The position numbers and the translations under genes are program-made. A DNA stretch of 64,000 nt, taken from positions 441,944-505,943 of the forward strand of contig NZ_JAJQJI010000001.1 in NCBI RefSeq assembly GCF_021213805.1, read 5' to 3'. The notes under the pieces are model-generated. The model was not told the origin of the DNA and did no database searches. It was given only the letters and a program-made list of their open reading frames with translations. This stretch comes from Mycobacterium sp. MYCO198283. GTDB lineage: Bacteria > Actinomycetota > Actinomycetes > Mycobacteriales > Mycobacteriaceae. Within the stretch, counting starts at the first letter, position 1; each line of letters starts with the position of its first letter. Positions 46,303-55,732 of this stretch are shown here, piece after piece.

Positions 46303-47090
46303 GTGTCGGCGGCGATCACGGGCTCACTGATCTCCAGCACGCCGTCGTCGTAGGGGTCGAACACCGGGGAGCCGGCGCCCTGCGGTGGCGGGGTGTCGGA
46401 GTGGGCGCCGCAGCCGTACTCGGCGTCGACGACATGGCCGTCGGCCGACATCTCGTTGGCGCACACGCCGAACAGCAGGCCCAGCGATCCGGTGAGCGGC
46501 ACCCAGAAGCCGCAGTCGCGGCACACCCGCTTCGTCGCGCGGGCCATCGCCGACCCCGGCCCGTAATCGCCGTCATGCCATCGTTGGGCCGCGTCGGATC
46601 GGCCGAACAGGCTCAGCACCTGACGCCGGCCGAACCCCACCTCCGCCGCGACCTCGGCGACCTGCGGGTCGCCGCCGCCGATGAACGCCGGCACGAGCCG
46701 AGGATCGTGCGGCGCGGGCGCCAACAGGTCACCCGGCCCGAGGTCGCCCGGCTTGACGCGCTCCTCCCACGGCACCCACTGCGGCGCCAGCAACGCCGTC
46801 GGCCCGGGCACCAGCACCACCTCGCTGATCGTGGCGCGGCCCGAACCCGGGGTGCTCGCCACCACCACCGCCCACTGCCAGCCCTGATAGCCGGGCATGT
46901 TCGCCAGGAAGCGGTGCGTCGCCGCCGTCGGGTCCTCGTAGGCGATACCGAGGTAAGCGCCGACCGTCTCGCCGCTGTGTTCCACGACGGCCGCGCGCGC
47001 CAGCTCGACCGCGTCGCGCAGGACCTGCTCGACGCCGTCCGCCCAACCGGTCTGCGCCGGTGGGCCTGCTGATTCAGTTCCGGACTCCAT
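46293..47090 (-). CDS. DUF3027 family protein (Rv0877 homologue)
   Basis: A 265-residue soluble protein. The N-terminal half contains WQWAVVVASTPGSGRATISE and the C-terminal half a cysteine-containing segment VCRDCGFWVPLTGSLGLLFG, then VCANEMSADGHVV and YGCGAHS, which could hold a zinc ion. The family is conserved in actinobacteria next to the MFS-like gene on the opposite strand. ATG at 47090. Function unknown. Confidence 0.8.
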   Translation of the reverse strand: MESGTESAGPPAQTGWADGVEQVLRDAVELARAAVVEHSGETVGAYLGIAYEDPTAATHRFLANMPGYQGWQWAVVVASTPGSGRATISEVVLVPGPTALLAPQWVPWEERVKPGDLGPGDLLAPAPHDPRLVPAFIGGGDPQVAEVAAEVGFGRRQVLSLFGRSDAAQRWHDGDYGPGSAMARATKRVCRDCGFWVPLTGSLGLLFGVCANEMSADGHVVDAEYGCGAHSDTPPPQGAGSPVFDPYDDGVLEISEPVIAADTQD

Positions 47091-47163
47091 CGGTTCCCAT
47101 AGTGCACGACGGATGCCGCGCGCCGATGTGGGGGCGACGAACCGGATGGGGGAGAATCGCACC

Positions 47164-48813
47164 GTGACCGGACCGGGGCGTGACCGTCGCTACCACCCGC
47201 CACGCCCGCCCCGCGGTCCGGCCGCCGAGCATCCCGGGATGGCGAACTACCCCAGCGACGATCCGCAGCCCCGTCACCGCCGCCAGGCCCCACCGAGCGC
47301 CAACCGCTATCTGCCGCCGCTCGACGACGACGGCGACACTCGCCCTCCGCCGCGACATGACCACCGCAGCGGCCCGGAGCGGGTCACGGTGACGCGGGCC
47401 GCGGCGATGCGCAGCCGCGAGATGGGCTCCCGGATGTACGGGCTGGTGCATCGCGCCGCCACCGCCGACGGCGCCGACCGCTCCGGCCTCACCGCGCTGA
47501 CCTGGCCCGTCGTCGCCAATTCGGCGGTCGACGCCGCGATGGCCGTCGCGCTCGCCGACACCCTGTTCTTCGCCGCCGCCTCCGGCGAGAGCAAGGGCAA
47601 GGTCGCGATGTACCTGCTCATCACGATCGCGCCGTTCGCGGTGATCGCCCCGCTGATCGGTCCCGCCCTGGACCGGCTGCAGCACGGCCGGCGGGTGGCG
47701 CTGGCGCTGTCGTTCGCGCTGCGCACGGCGCTCGGCGTGCTGCTCGTCGCGAACTTCGACGGCGCCACCGGCAACTTCCCGCCGTGGGTGCTCTACCCGT
47801 GCGCACTCGGGATGATGGTGCTGTCGAAGTCGTTCTCGGTGCTGCGCAGCGCGGTCACCCCGCGCGTGATGCCGCCGACCATCGACCTGGTGCGGGTGAA
47901 CTCGCGGCTGACGATGTTCGGGCTGATCGGCGGGACGATCGTCGGCGGTGGCATCGCGGCGGGCGTGCAGTACGCCGCCACGTCGCTGTTCGAACTGCCC
48001 GGCGCGCTGTTCGTGCTGATCGCGGTGTCGGTGGCCGGCGCGTGGCTCTCGATGCAGATCCCGAAGTGGGTCGAGGTCACCGAGGGTGAGGTCCCGACGA
48101 CGCTGAGCTACCACGGTGGCCGCGGGCAGCTCCGCCGCCACTCGCCGTCGGTCCCCGACGCCGGCACGCGTCGCCAACCGCTCGGCCGCAACATCATCAC
48201 GTCGCTGTGGGGCAACTGCACCATCAAGGTGATGGTCGGTTTCCTGTTCCTCTACCCGGCGTTCGTCGCCAAGGCGCACGACGCGAGCGGCCTGGACCAA
48301 CTGAAGATCATCGGCCTCATCGGCGCGGCCGCGGGCGTCGGCAACTTCGCGGGCAATGCCGTCGCCGCGCGGCTGAAGCTCGGGCAACCGGCGGTGCTGG
48401 TGGTGCGCTGCGCGGCGGCCGTGACCATCGCCGCGCTGGCCGCGGCCGTCACGGGCGCGCTGCTGGTGGCCGCCGCGGCCACGCTCGTCACCTCCGCCTC
48501 CGCCGCGATCGCCAAGGCCTCGCTCGACGCGTCGCTGCAGGACGACCTGCCCGAGGAGTCGCGGGCGTCGGCGTTCGGGCGTTCGGAGTCCCTGCTGCAA
48601 CTGGCGTGGGTGATGGGCGGCTCGCTCGGCGTGCTGGTCTACACCGAGTTGTGGGTCGGCTTCACCGCCGTGTCGTCGCTGCTCATCGTCGGGCTGGCGC
48701 AGACGATCGTCAGCCACCGCGGCGACTCCCTCATCCCCGGCCTCGGCGGCAATCGGCCGGTGATGGTGGAGCAGCAGGGCACCCCGCACCCGGATCCGGT
48801 GACCCAGCGGTGA
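47164..48813 (+). CDS. MFS-like multi-spanning membrane protein (Rv0876c homologue)
   Basis: A 549-residue protein. The first 90 residues are Pro/Arg-rich and hydrophilic (HPPRPPRGPAAEHPG), followed by about ten to twelve hydrophobic helices with MFS character (DRLQHGRRVALALS, LRSAVTPRVMPPTIDLVRVN). A long cytosolic loop about residues 300-345 is basic. GTG at 47164, after GGGGGAG, gives nearly the length of the M. tuberculosis homologue; ATG at 47113 is possible. It overlaps the DUF2771 gene (GTGA). Substrate unknown. Confidence 0.8.
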   Translation: MTGPGRDRRYHPPRPPRGPAAEHPGMANYPSDDPQPRHRRQAPPSANRYLPPLDDDGDTRPPPRHDHRSGPERVTVTRAAAMRSREMGSRMYGLVHRAATADGADRSGLTALTWPVVANSAVDAAMAVALADTLFFAAASGESKGKVAMYLLITIAPFAVIAPLIGPALDRLQHGRRVALALSFALRTALGVLLVANFDGATGNFPPWVLYPCALGMMVLSKSFSVLRSAVTPRVMPPTIDLVRVNSRLTMFGLIGGTIVGGGIAAGVQYAATSLFELPGALFVLIAVSVAGAWLSMQIPKWVEVTEGEVPTTLSYHGGRGQLRRHSPSVPDAGTRRQPLGRNIITSLWGNCTIKVMVGFLFLYPAFVAKAHDASGLDQLKIIGLIGAAAGVGNFAGNAVAARLKLGQPAVLVVRCAAAVTIAALAAAVTGALLVAAAATLVTSASAAIAKASLDASLQDDLPEESRASAFGRSESLLQLAWVMGGSLGVLVYTELWVGFTAVSSLLIVGLAQTIVSHRGDSLIPGLGGNRPVMVEQQGTPHPDPVTQR

Positions 48814-49298
48814 GCCGGCGCACCGCGCTCGTCCTGCTGGCGCTGACGCTGGTGAGCGCCGTCGTCACCGGCGCCTGGGTGTGGACGACGCTGCGCGACG
48901 CCCCGCCGCGCTACCCGGACATCAGCGTCTACTCGCGCGGCGACACCGTGCGCGTCGGGCCCATCAAGTACTGCCGGGTCGACCTGAGCGACTGCCGCGC
49001 CCCCGGGCAGGAGGGGACGCTGCGCGTCGCCCACGACAAGCCGGTGCAGCTGTCGGTCGATCACGCGATCTCCGAAGCGCCGTGGCGCATGCTGCGGTTC
49101 TACGAAGACGGCGGCGATCCGGTCGAGAACAGCTATCCGCCCAACAGCCGGCTGGCGGTGACGGTGCCGACCGTCGACCCGCAGCGCGGCCGGCTGCAGG
49201 GCATCGGGGTGTACCTCCCCACGCTGGTCCTCGACCCGCGCGGCGAGATCGCCGAGGTGCCGCACGCCGAGTGGTCGGTGCGCACCGTGTGGGACTGA
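48810..49298 (+). CDS. DUF2771 secreted/anchored protein (Rv0875c homologue)
   Basis: A 162-residue protein with one N-terminal hydrophobic segment (LVLLALTLVSAVVTGAWVW) that is a signal anchor or uncleaved signal peptide. The rest is a beta-rich extracytoplasmic domain with two cysteines close together (KYCRVDLSDC) that could pair outside the membrane. It overlaps the MFS-like gene by four bases, so both are made together. Function unknown. Confidence 0.8.
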   Translation: MSRRTALVLLALTLVSAVVTGAWVWTTLRDAPPRYPDISVYSRGDTVRVGPIKYCRVDLSDCRAPGQEGTLRVAHDKPVQLSVDHAISEAPWRMLRFYEDGGDPVENSYPPNSRLAVTVPTVDPQRGRLQGIGVYLPTLVLDPRGEIAEVPHAEWSVRTVWD

Positions 49299-49305
49299 CG
49301 GGAGT

Positions 49306-50334
49306 TCAGGCGGCCCCGTGATCTTCGGGCACCCGCTCGCCCTCGCGGACCGGGCCGGGCGGTGTGCCGTCACCGAACGGCCTGCCGCCCAACGCTTCCC
49401 GGCCGTGGGTGCTGTACCAGTTCGCCAGGTCGGGGCCCTTCGGCACAACCTGCGTGGGATTGATGTCGGTGTGGACGATGTAGTAGTGCTGCTTGATCTG
49501 CACGAAGTCGACGGTGTCGCCGAACCCCGGCGTCTGGAACAGGTCCCGGGCGTAGGCCCACAGCACCGGCAGCTCCGTCAGCTTCTGCCGGTTGCACTTG
49601 AAGTGGCCGTGGTAGACGGCGTCGAAGCGCACCAGCGTGGTGAACAGCCGCACGTCGGCCTCGGTGATGGTGTCGCCCACCAGGTAGCGCTGCGTGCTCA
49701 GCCGTTCGGTGAGCCAGTCCAGCGCGGTGAACAGCCGGTCGTAGGCGCGCTCGTAGCCCTGCTGTGACCCGGCGAAGCCGCAGCGGTACACACCGTTGTT
49801 GACCTCGGTGTAGATCCGCTCCGCCACCTCGTCGATCTCGTCGCGGAGCCGCTCCGGATAGAGCTCCGGCGCACCGTCGCGGTGGTAGGCCGTCCACTCC
49901 GTCGACAGGTCCAGCGTCAGCTGCGGGAAGTCGTTGGTCACCACCTCACCGGTCGGTACGTCGACGATCGCGGGCACCGTGATGCCCTTCGCATAGTCCG
50001 GGAACCGCTTGAGGTAGGCGTCGCGCAGCCGGGGGATCTTCAACACCGGGTCGACGCCGCCGGGGTCGAGGTCGAACGTCCAGCTGCGCTCGTCGTGTGT
50101 CGGCCCGCAGAACCCGATCGACAGCGCGTCTTCGAGGCCGAGCAGCCGGCGGACGATGATCGCGCGGTTGGCCCACGGACAGGCCCGCGCGACGATCAGC
50201 CGGTAGCGGCCCGGCTCGACGGGGTAGCCGTCACGCCCGTCGGTGCCCGAACTGCTCCTCGCGTCCGCAGAAGTGATCCGGTCTTCGATGTAGTCGGTGT
50301 CGCGGTTGAACTCGCCCGCTTCGACGTAAGCCAC
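49306..50334 (-). CDS. Glutathionyl-hydroquinone reductase-like GST (ECM4/YqjG family)
   Basis: A 342-residue protein of the Xi-class GST family. The thioredoxin-like domain has the catalytic motif ARACPWANR (Cys about 52), as in S-glutathionyl-hydroquinone reductases; the C-terminal all-helical domain contains YLVGDTITEADVRLFTTLVRF. Mycobacteria use mycothiol rather than glutathione, so a mycothiol-hydroquinone conjugate may be the true substrate. ATG at 50334; 30 bp from the cspB stop. Confidence 0.85.
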   Translation of the reverse strand: MAYVEAGEFNRDTDYIEDRITSADARSSSGTDGRDGYPVEPGRYRLIVARACPWANRAIIVRRLLGLEDALSIGFCGPTHDERSWTFDLDPGGVDPVLKIPRLRDAYLKRFPDYAKGITVPAIVDVPTGEVVTNDFPQLTLDLSTEWTAYHRDGAPELYPERLRDEIDEVAERIYTEVNNGVYRCGFAGSQQGYERAYDRLFTALDWLTERLSTQRYLVGDTITEADVRLFTTLVRFDAVYHGHFKCNRQKLTELPVLWAYARDLFQTPGFGDTVDFVQIKQHYYIVHTDINPTQVVPKGPDLANWYSTHGREALGGRPFGDGTPPGPVREGERVPEDHGAA

Positions 50335-50364
50335 GGGTCCAGTCTTACCCGCTGCCCGCGGACG

Positions 50365-50778
50365 TCAGGCGTCGAGCTCCCGCGCGACGGCCTTGACGAT
50401 GTCGGACACCCGGCGGGCGGTCTTGCGGTCGGGATAGCGGCCCTTGCGCAGCTCGGGCTGCACCACGCTCTCGAGCAGCGTGATCATGTCGCCGACCATG
50501 CCGTGCAGCTCGTCGGGCGAGTGCTTGTGCTCCGGCGGACCGGCGGCCTCCCGCCGGGTGCGGGTGATGCTCGGCGGCGGATCGATGATCTTCAGGCTCA
50601 GCGCCTGCGGGCCGCGCCGGCCGGTCGCGATGCCGAACTCGACGCGCTGACCGGCCTTGAGTCCCTCGACGCCGGCGGGCAGCGCCGACGAGCGCACGTA
50701 GACGTCCTCACCTTCCTCCTGGGAGAGGAACCCGAACCCCTTCTCGGCGTCGTACCACTTCACCTTGCCGGTCGGCAC
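50365..50778 (-). CDS. cspB: Cold-shock domain protein CspB with C-terminal extension
   Basis: A 137-residue protein. Residues 1-68 are a cold-shock domain with RNP1 KGFGFLS and RNP2-like VYVRSSAL, for single-stranded nucleic acid binding. A 70-residue extension ([15 protein letters not shown], a helical [13 protein letters not shown], and ending [11 protein letters not shown]) is typical of mycobacterial CspB and absent from small CspA. AGGTGA five bases upstream supports the GTG at 50778 over the GTG at 50787. Confidence 0.88.
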   Translation of the reverse strand: MPTGKVKWYDAEKGFGFLSQEEGEDVYVRSSALPAGVEGLKAGQRVEFGIATGRRGPQALSLKIIDPPPSITRTRREAAGPPEHKHSPDELHGMVGDMITLLESVVQPELRKGRYPDRKTARRVSDIVKAVARELDA

Positions 50779-50821
50779 TGCACTCACCTGCTTGTCTGCT
50801 GAAGACTGCTCTCGCACAAAA

Positions 50822-50845
50822 CGCGTCCCGCAAGCGCAGGACGCG
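50822..50845. other. Hairpin in the cspB 5' region
   Basis: CGCGTCC (50822-50828) and GGACGCG (50839-50845) pair around a ten-base loop, about 45 bases before the cspB start on the minus strand. Cold-shock genes often have structured leaders, so a regulatory RNA element is possible; no poly-U follows on either strand, so it is not an obvious terminator. Confidence 0.35.
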
Positions 50846-50916
50846 ACTGCCGCCGATGGTACCCCGCTGACCTCGCGCGTCGCCTGGGTAGGCTGGGAGG
50901 ACCGCTGGAGGTAATC

Positions 50917-51312
50917 ATGCGACTGGTCCTGAACGTCATCTGGTTGATCTTCGGTGGCCTGTGGCTGGCGCTGGGTTATCTGCTCGCGGCGCTCATCTGC
51001 TTCGTCCTCATCGTGACCATCCCGTTCGGCATCGCGTCGCTGCGCATCGCGCTGTATGCGCTGTGGCCGTTCGGCCGGACCGTCGTGGAGCGGCCGACCG
51101 CCGGCGCGGCCAGCGTCGTCGGCAACGTCATCTGGGTGATCGTCGCCGGCATCTGGCTGGCCATCGGGCACATCACCTCGGCCATCGCGATGGCCATCAC
51201 CATCATCGGCCTGCCGTTGGCGGCGGCCAACCTCAAGATGATCCCGGTGTCGCTGATGCCGCTGGGCAAGGACATCGTGCCGGTCGACGACGCCCACCGC
51301 GTACGGCTATGA
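50917..51312 (+). CDS. YccF-domain inner-membrane protein (Rv0870c homologue)
   Basis: A 131-residue protein with two YccF domains, each beginning with a similar block ([17 protein letters not shown] and [17 protein letters not shown]) followed by a second hydrophobic segment and a PFG or LPL turn. So it has four membrane spans as two repeats. GGAGGT precedes the ATG at 50917. Its stop overlaps the moaA start (ATGA), placing it at the head of the moaA-moaD transcript. Function unknown. Confidence 0.87.
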   Translation: MRLVLNVIWLIFGGLWLALGYLLAALICFVLIVTIPFGIASLRIALYALWPFGRTVVERPTAGAASVVGNVIWVIVAGIWLAIGHITSAIAMAITIIGLPLAAANLKMIPVSLMPLGKDIVPVDDAHRVRL

Positions 51313-52358
51313 CGGTCACGCCGCTCGGTCTGCCGACGGCCCGCCGGCCGGGTCCGGCGCCGCTCGCCGGCCCGCTGCGCGACAGCTGGGGCCGCACCGC
51401 CACCGACCTGCGCGTCTCGCTCACGGACCGGTGCAACCTGCGCTGCCGCTACTGCATGCCGGCCGAGGGCCTCGACTGGCTGCCGGCCGAGCGGCTGCTG
51501 ACCCCCGACGAGCTGACCCGGCTGATCCGGCTCGCCGTCACCCGGCTCGGCGTCACCAGCGTCCGCTTCACCGGCGGCGAGCCGCTGCTCTACAAGCGCC
51601 TGGATGACGTCATCGCGGCGACCGCCGGGCTGTCGCCGCGGCCCACGCTGGCGCTCACCACCAACGGGCTGGGGCTGGCGCGGCGGGCCGACGGGCTCGC
51701 CGCCGCGGGCCTCGACCGGGTCAACGTGTCGCTGGACAGCGTGGACGCCGCGCGGTTTGCGCACATCACCCGCCGCGACCGGCTCGGTGACGTGCTGGCG
51801 GGGCTGGCGGCCGCGCAGCGCGCCGGGCTCACGCCGGTCAAGGTCAACGCCGTGCTGGACCCCCAGACCGGCCGCGAGGACGCCGTCGCGCTGCTGCGGT
51901 TCTGCCTGGCCCACGGCTACCAGCTGCGGATCATCGAGCAGATGCCGCTCGACGCCGAGCACAACTGGGACCGGTCGCGCATGCTGACCGCGGCCGACGT
52001 GCACGCCACGCTCGCCCAGCACTGGGTGCTGACCCCCGACGACGCGCCGCGCGGTTCGGCGCCGGCGCAACTGTGGCGGGTGGATGGCGGTCCGGCCACC
52101 GTCGGGATCATCGCGTCGGTGTCGGAGGCGTTCTGCGGCGACTGCGACCGCGTCCGGTTGACCGCCGACGGCCAGGTGCGCAGCTGCCTGTTCGCGACGG
52201 AGGAGACCGACCTGCGGTCGCTGCTGCGCCGCGGCGCCAACGACGACGCCGTCGAGGCCGCCTGGCGCGCGGCCATGTGGCGCAAGCCCGCAGGACACGG
52301 CATCAACGATCCCCGGTTCGTGCAGCCGGACCGTCCGATGAGCGCGATCGGTGGCTGA
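51309..52358 (+). CDS. moaA: GTP 3',8-cyclase MoaA
   Basis: A 349-residue radical-SAM enzyme for the first step of molybdenum cofactor synthesis. The N-terminal cluster is LTDRCNLRCRYCM (Cys42, Cys46, Cys49), the SAM motif FTGGEPLL, and the C-terminal cluster Cys276, Cys279 and Cys293 (FCGDCDRVRLT, then RSCLF) binds GTP. The C-terminus ends GG, as required for MoaA. With moaC it forms cyclic pyranopterin monophosphate. moaD overlaps its 3' end by eight bases. Confidence 0.95.
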   Translation: MTVTPLGLPTARRPGPAPLAGPLRDSWGRTATDLRVSLTDRCNLRCRYCMPAEGLDWLPAERLLTPDELTRLIRLAVTRLGVTSVRFTGGEPLLYKRLDDVIAATAGLSPRPTLALTTNGLGLARRADGLAAAGLDRVNVSLDSVDAARFAHITRRDRLGDVLAGLAAAQRAGLTPVKVNAVLDPQTGREDAVALLRFCLAHGYQLRIIEQMPLDAEHNWDRSRMLTAADVHATLAQHWVLTPDDAPRGSAPAQLWRVDGGPATVGIIASVSEAFCGDCDRVRLTADGQVRSCLFATEETDLRSLLRRGANDDAVEAAWRAAMWRKPAGHGINDPRFVQPDRPMSAIGG

Positions 52359-52611
52359 CTCCGTCACCATCGTGGTCCGCTTCTTCGCGGCGGCGCGCGC
52401 AGCGGCCGGAACGGACGAGGAGCGCCTCGACGCCCCCGCCGGCACCACGGTTGCTGACATCGCGCGCCGGTTAAGTGAACGCGATCCGGCGCTGGCCCGG
52501 GTGTTGCGCCGCTGCTCGTATCTCTGCGACGGAACCGCGGTCCGCGATCCGTCGACGACGCTCGCCGACGGCCGGACGCTCGACGTGCTACCCCCCTTCG
52601 CGGGCGGCTAG
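52351..52611 (+). CDS. moaD: Molybdopterin synthase small subunit MoaD
   Basis: An 86-residue ubiquitin-like sulfur carrier that ends in the required double glycine (LPPFAGG). The beta-grasp is visible in VTIVVRFFAAARAAAG and LADGRTLDVLPPF. The terminal Gly becomes a thiocarboxylate used by MoaE. GTG at 52351 overlaps moaA. The CRP-like site of the rpfA leader begins three bases after its stop. Confidence 0.92.
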   Translation: MADSVTIVVRFFAAARAAAGTDEERLDAPAGTTVADIARRLSERDPALARVLRRCSYLCDGTAVRDPSTTLADGRTLDVLPPFAGG

Positions 52612-52613
52612 CG

Positions 52614-52629
52614 GGTGATTTACCTCACA
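52614..52629. promoter_or_regulatory. CRP-type binding site upstream of rpfA
   Basis: GTGATTTACCTCACA at 52615-52629 is an intact GTGA-N6-TCAC palindrome, the consensus of mycobacterial CRP (Rv3676), and M. tuberculosis rpfA is a known member of that regulon. It is about 110 bp ahead of the presumed transcript start and abuts the moaD stop. Confidence 0.7.
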
Positions 52630-52720
52630 TCACGAAACGATCACAAACTGGCTGGCGCCGGAATAAGCCCAGGAACGAAGTCCGCCGACATGCCGTCGAC
52701 GTGCAGGTTTAGAGGCCCTT

Positions 52721-52726
52721 TAATAT
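52721..52726 (+). promoter_or_regulatory. Probable -10 hexamer (TAATAT) for rpfA
   Basis: TAATAT fits the mycobacterial SigA TANNNT pattern within a short A+T-rich patch. Transcription would start near 52733 and give a leader of about 300 nt that contains the whole riboswitch. A -35 box is not clear. Confidence 0.5.
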
Positions 52727-52867
52727 TTGCTCGGGCACGAAACGCCGGTCACTGCCGAACGTGACGGTGCAGGCCAGAGCCGTTATGTTCTGACGCAGGC
52801 CAGCCGACGGTTATCGGCCGGCCCACCTGAGAACCTCGCGCCGAACTCCATCCGGTGGTTCCCGGGT

Positions 52868-54093
<1,226 letters not shown>

Positions 54094-54102
54094 GCCGGGC
54101 GC

Positions 54103-54528
54103 TCAGGCGGAGTTCACCCACTCGTCGGTGCCGTCGGCGAAGAACTGGTGTTTCCACACCGGTAGCCGTTCCTTGACGGCGTCCACCAGCCGCGCGCAGG
54201 TGGTGAAGGCGGCTCCGCGGTGGTCGGCGGCGACGGCGACCACCAGGGCCGCATCCCCGAGCCGCAGGCTACCCACGCGATGGCTGGCGGCGACCGCCCG
54301 CACCCCGTCGGCCTGTGCGGCGACCTCGGCGACCACGTCGGCCAGCGTCTGTTGCGCCGTCGGATGCGCCGAGTACTCCAGCCGCCGCACCGGCCGGCCG
54401 CCGTCGTGATCGCGCACCACCCCCGCGAACCCGACGACGGCGCCGGCGCTCACGTGCGCCACCAGCTCCTCGTGGGACGCCAGGTCGATGGGCTCGTCGG
54501 TCAGCTCGGCGCGCAGCACCTCGGCCAT
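54103..54528 (-). CDS. moaE: Molybdopterin synthase large subunit MoaE
   Basis: A 141-residue MoaE. Key blocks: [20 protein letters not shown] (Arg of the active site), [20 protein letters not shown] and the catalytic lysine in [16 protein letters not shown]. It transfers sulfur from MoaD to the pterin. Its ATG shares one base with the mog stop (TGATG), so translation is coupled. Nine bases separate its stop from the rpfA stop. Confidence 0.93.
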   Translation of the reverse strand: MAEVLRAELTDEPIDLASHEELVAHVSAGAVVGFAGVVRDHDGGRPVRRLEYSAHPTAQQTLADVVAEVAAQADGVRAVAASHRVGSLRLGDAALVVAVAADHRGAAFTTCARLVDAVKERLPVWKHQFFADGTDEWVNSA

Positions 54529-55001
54529 CAGTGGTCCTTCGCGGCGAGCTGGTCGAGCGCGTGATCCAGCACGCCGGCCAGCACGCCGAGGCCGTCGCGC
54601 ACCCCGCCGGGCGAGCCGGGCAGGTTCACGATGAGCGTGCGGCCCCGCACCCCGCAGATCCCGCGCGACAGCACCGCGGTGGGCACCTTGTCCTCCCCGG
54701 CACGCCGGATGGCGTCGGCCAGGCCGGGGATCTGGTAGTCGACGATGCTCTCGGTGGCCAGCGCCGTGCCGTCGGTCGGTGAGATCCCGGTGCCGCCCGA
54801 GGTGATGATGACGTCGACGTCCTCGCCGACCGCGGTGTGCAGGGCGCGGCTGACCGGAATGCCGTCGGCGACCACCACCGGCGGCGGCGTGGCGATGCCG
54901 CGCTGGTTCAGCCAGTCGACGATGACCGGTCCCGTCCTGTCGTCGTAGACGCCGGTCGCCGCGCGGGTGGACGCGATCACCACGCGGCCCGTCCGCGTCA
55001 C
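54528..55001 (-). CDS. mog: Molybdopterin adenylyltransferase (MogA/MoaB family)
   Basis: A 157-residue protein: [20 protein letters not shown] at the start, then the MPT-binding [13 protein letters not shown] and the [16 protein letters not shown] loop. It adenylates molybdopterin before molybdate insertion. GTG at 55001 overlaps the moaC stop by four bases. A frame open further upstream lies antiphase inside moaC and is rejected. Confidence 0.92.
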   Translation of the reverse strand: MTRTGRVVIASTRAATGVYDDRTGPVIVDWLNQRGIATPPPVVVADGIPVSRALHTAVGEDVDVIITSGGTGISPTDGTALATESIVDYQIPGLADAIRRAGEDKVPTAVLSRGICGVRGRTLIVNLPGSPGGVRDGLGVLAGVLDHALDQLAAKDH

Positions 55002-55471
55002 GGCCGCTCCCAGTCGCCGGTCTTGCCGCCCGCTTTGCGCAGCAGCCGGATGTCGCCGATGACGGCGGTGTGGTCGACGGCCTTGACCATGTCGTAGAGC
55101 GTCAGCGCGGTGACGCTGACGGCGGTGAGTGCCTCCATCTCGACGCCCGTGCGGTCGGTGGTGCGCACGGTGGCGGTGATGGCGATGTCCTCGGCGCCGA
55201 CGGCGAAGTCCACGTCGACGCCGGTGAGCGCCAGCTGGTGGCACAACGGGATCAGCTCACTGGTGCGTTTGGCGGCCATGATGCCCGCGATCCGCGCGGT
55301 CGCCAGGGCGTCACCCTTCGGCAGTCCGCCCGTGGCGATCAGCGACACCACCTCGGCGGTGGTGCGCAGGGTGCCGGCCGCCACCGCCGTGCGCCGGGTC
55401 GCGTCCTTGGCGGTGACGTCGACCATGCGCGCCGCGCCCTCGGCGTCGAGGTGCGACAGCCGGTCGGCCAC
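54998..55471 (-). CDS. moaC: Cyclic pyranopterin monophosphate synthase MoaC
   Basis: A 157-residue MoaC. Landmarks: [18 protein letters not shown], the active-site [40 protein letters not shown] and the final [12 protein letters not shown]. It completes the MoaA reaction to cPMP. GTG start at 55471. It heads the moaC-mog-moaE run that converges on rpfA, the mirror of moaA-moaD on the other side. Confidence 0.94.
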   Translation of the reverse strand: MADRLSHLDAEGAARMVDVTAKDATRRTAVAAGTLRTTAEVVSLIATGGLPKGDALATARIAGIMAAKRTSELIPLCHQLALTGVDVDFAVGAEDIAITATVRTTDRTGVEMEALTAVSVTALTLYDMVKAVDHTAVIGDIRLLRKAGGKTGDWERP

Positions 55472-55473
55472 CG

Positions 55474-55668
55474 TTACCGGTTGATCTCGGTGACCGGATG
55501 CACGTAGGGCAGGGCGTCGGCGGGCAGCGGGAATTCGACGTCGCCGAAGGGCGACAGCGCCCCGACCCGGTCGGCGGCCAGTTCGCTGACGGCGTGCTCG
55601 CCGTCGACGGCGGGCCAGCCGTTGTCGACGTAGGTGTTCTTGCGCGGTTTACTCGCCTTCTCAGCCAC
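55474..55668 (-). CDS. Small conserved hypothetical protein upstream of moaC (Rv0863 position)
   Basis: A 64-residue hydrophilic protein, [20 protein letters not shown] onward, with a C-terminal [19 protein letters not shown]. The sequence has no family motif I know. It occupies the place of Rv0863 in the remembered order and ends two bases before moaC, so it is likely translated with it. The frame is open for 600 bases upstream but those are antisense to the next gene. GTG 55668 lacks a strong ribosome site. Confidence 0.6.
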   Translation of the reverse strand: MAEKASKPRKNTYVDNGWPAVDGEHAVSELAADRVGALSPFGDVEFPLPADALPYVHPVTEINR

Positions 55669-55732
55669 GTCCCCATTCTGACAGTCCCGGCGGGCCGTCG
55701 CGAGACCGGTCGGCTGACTACGCTGGCCTGCG

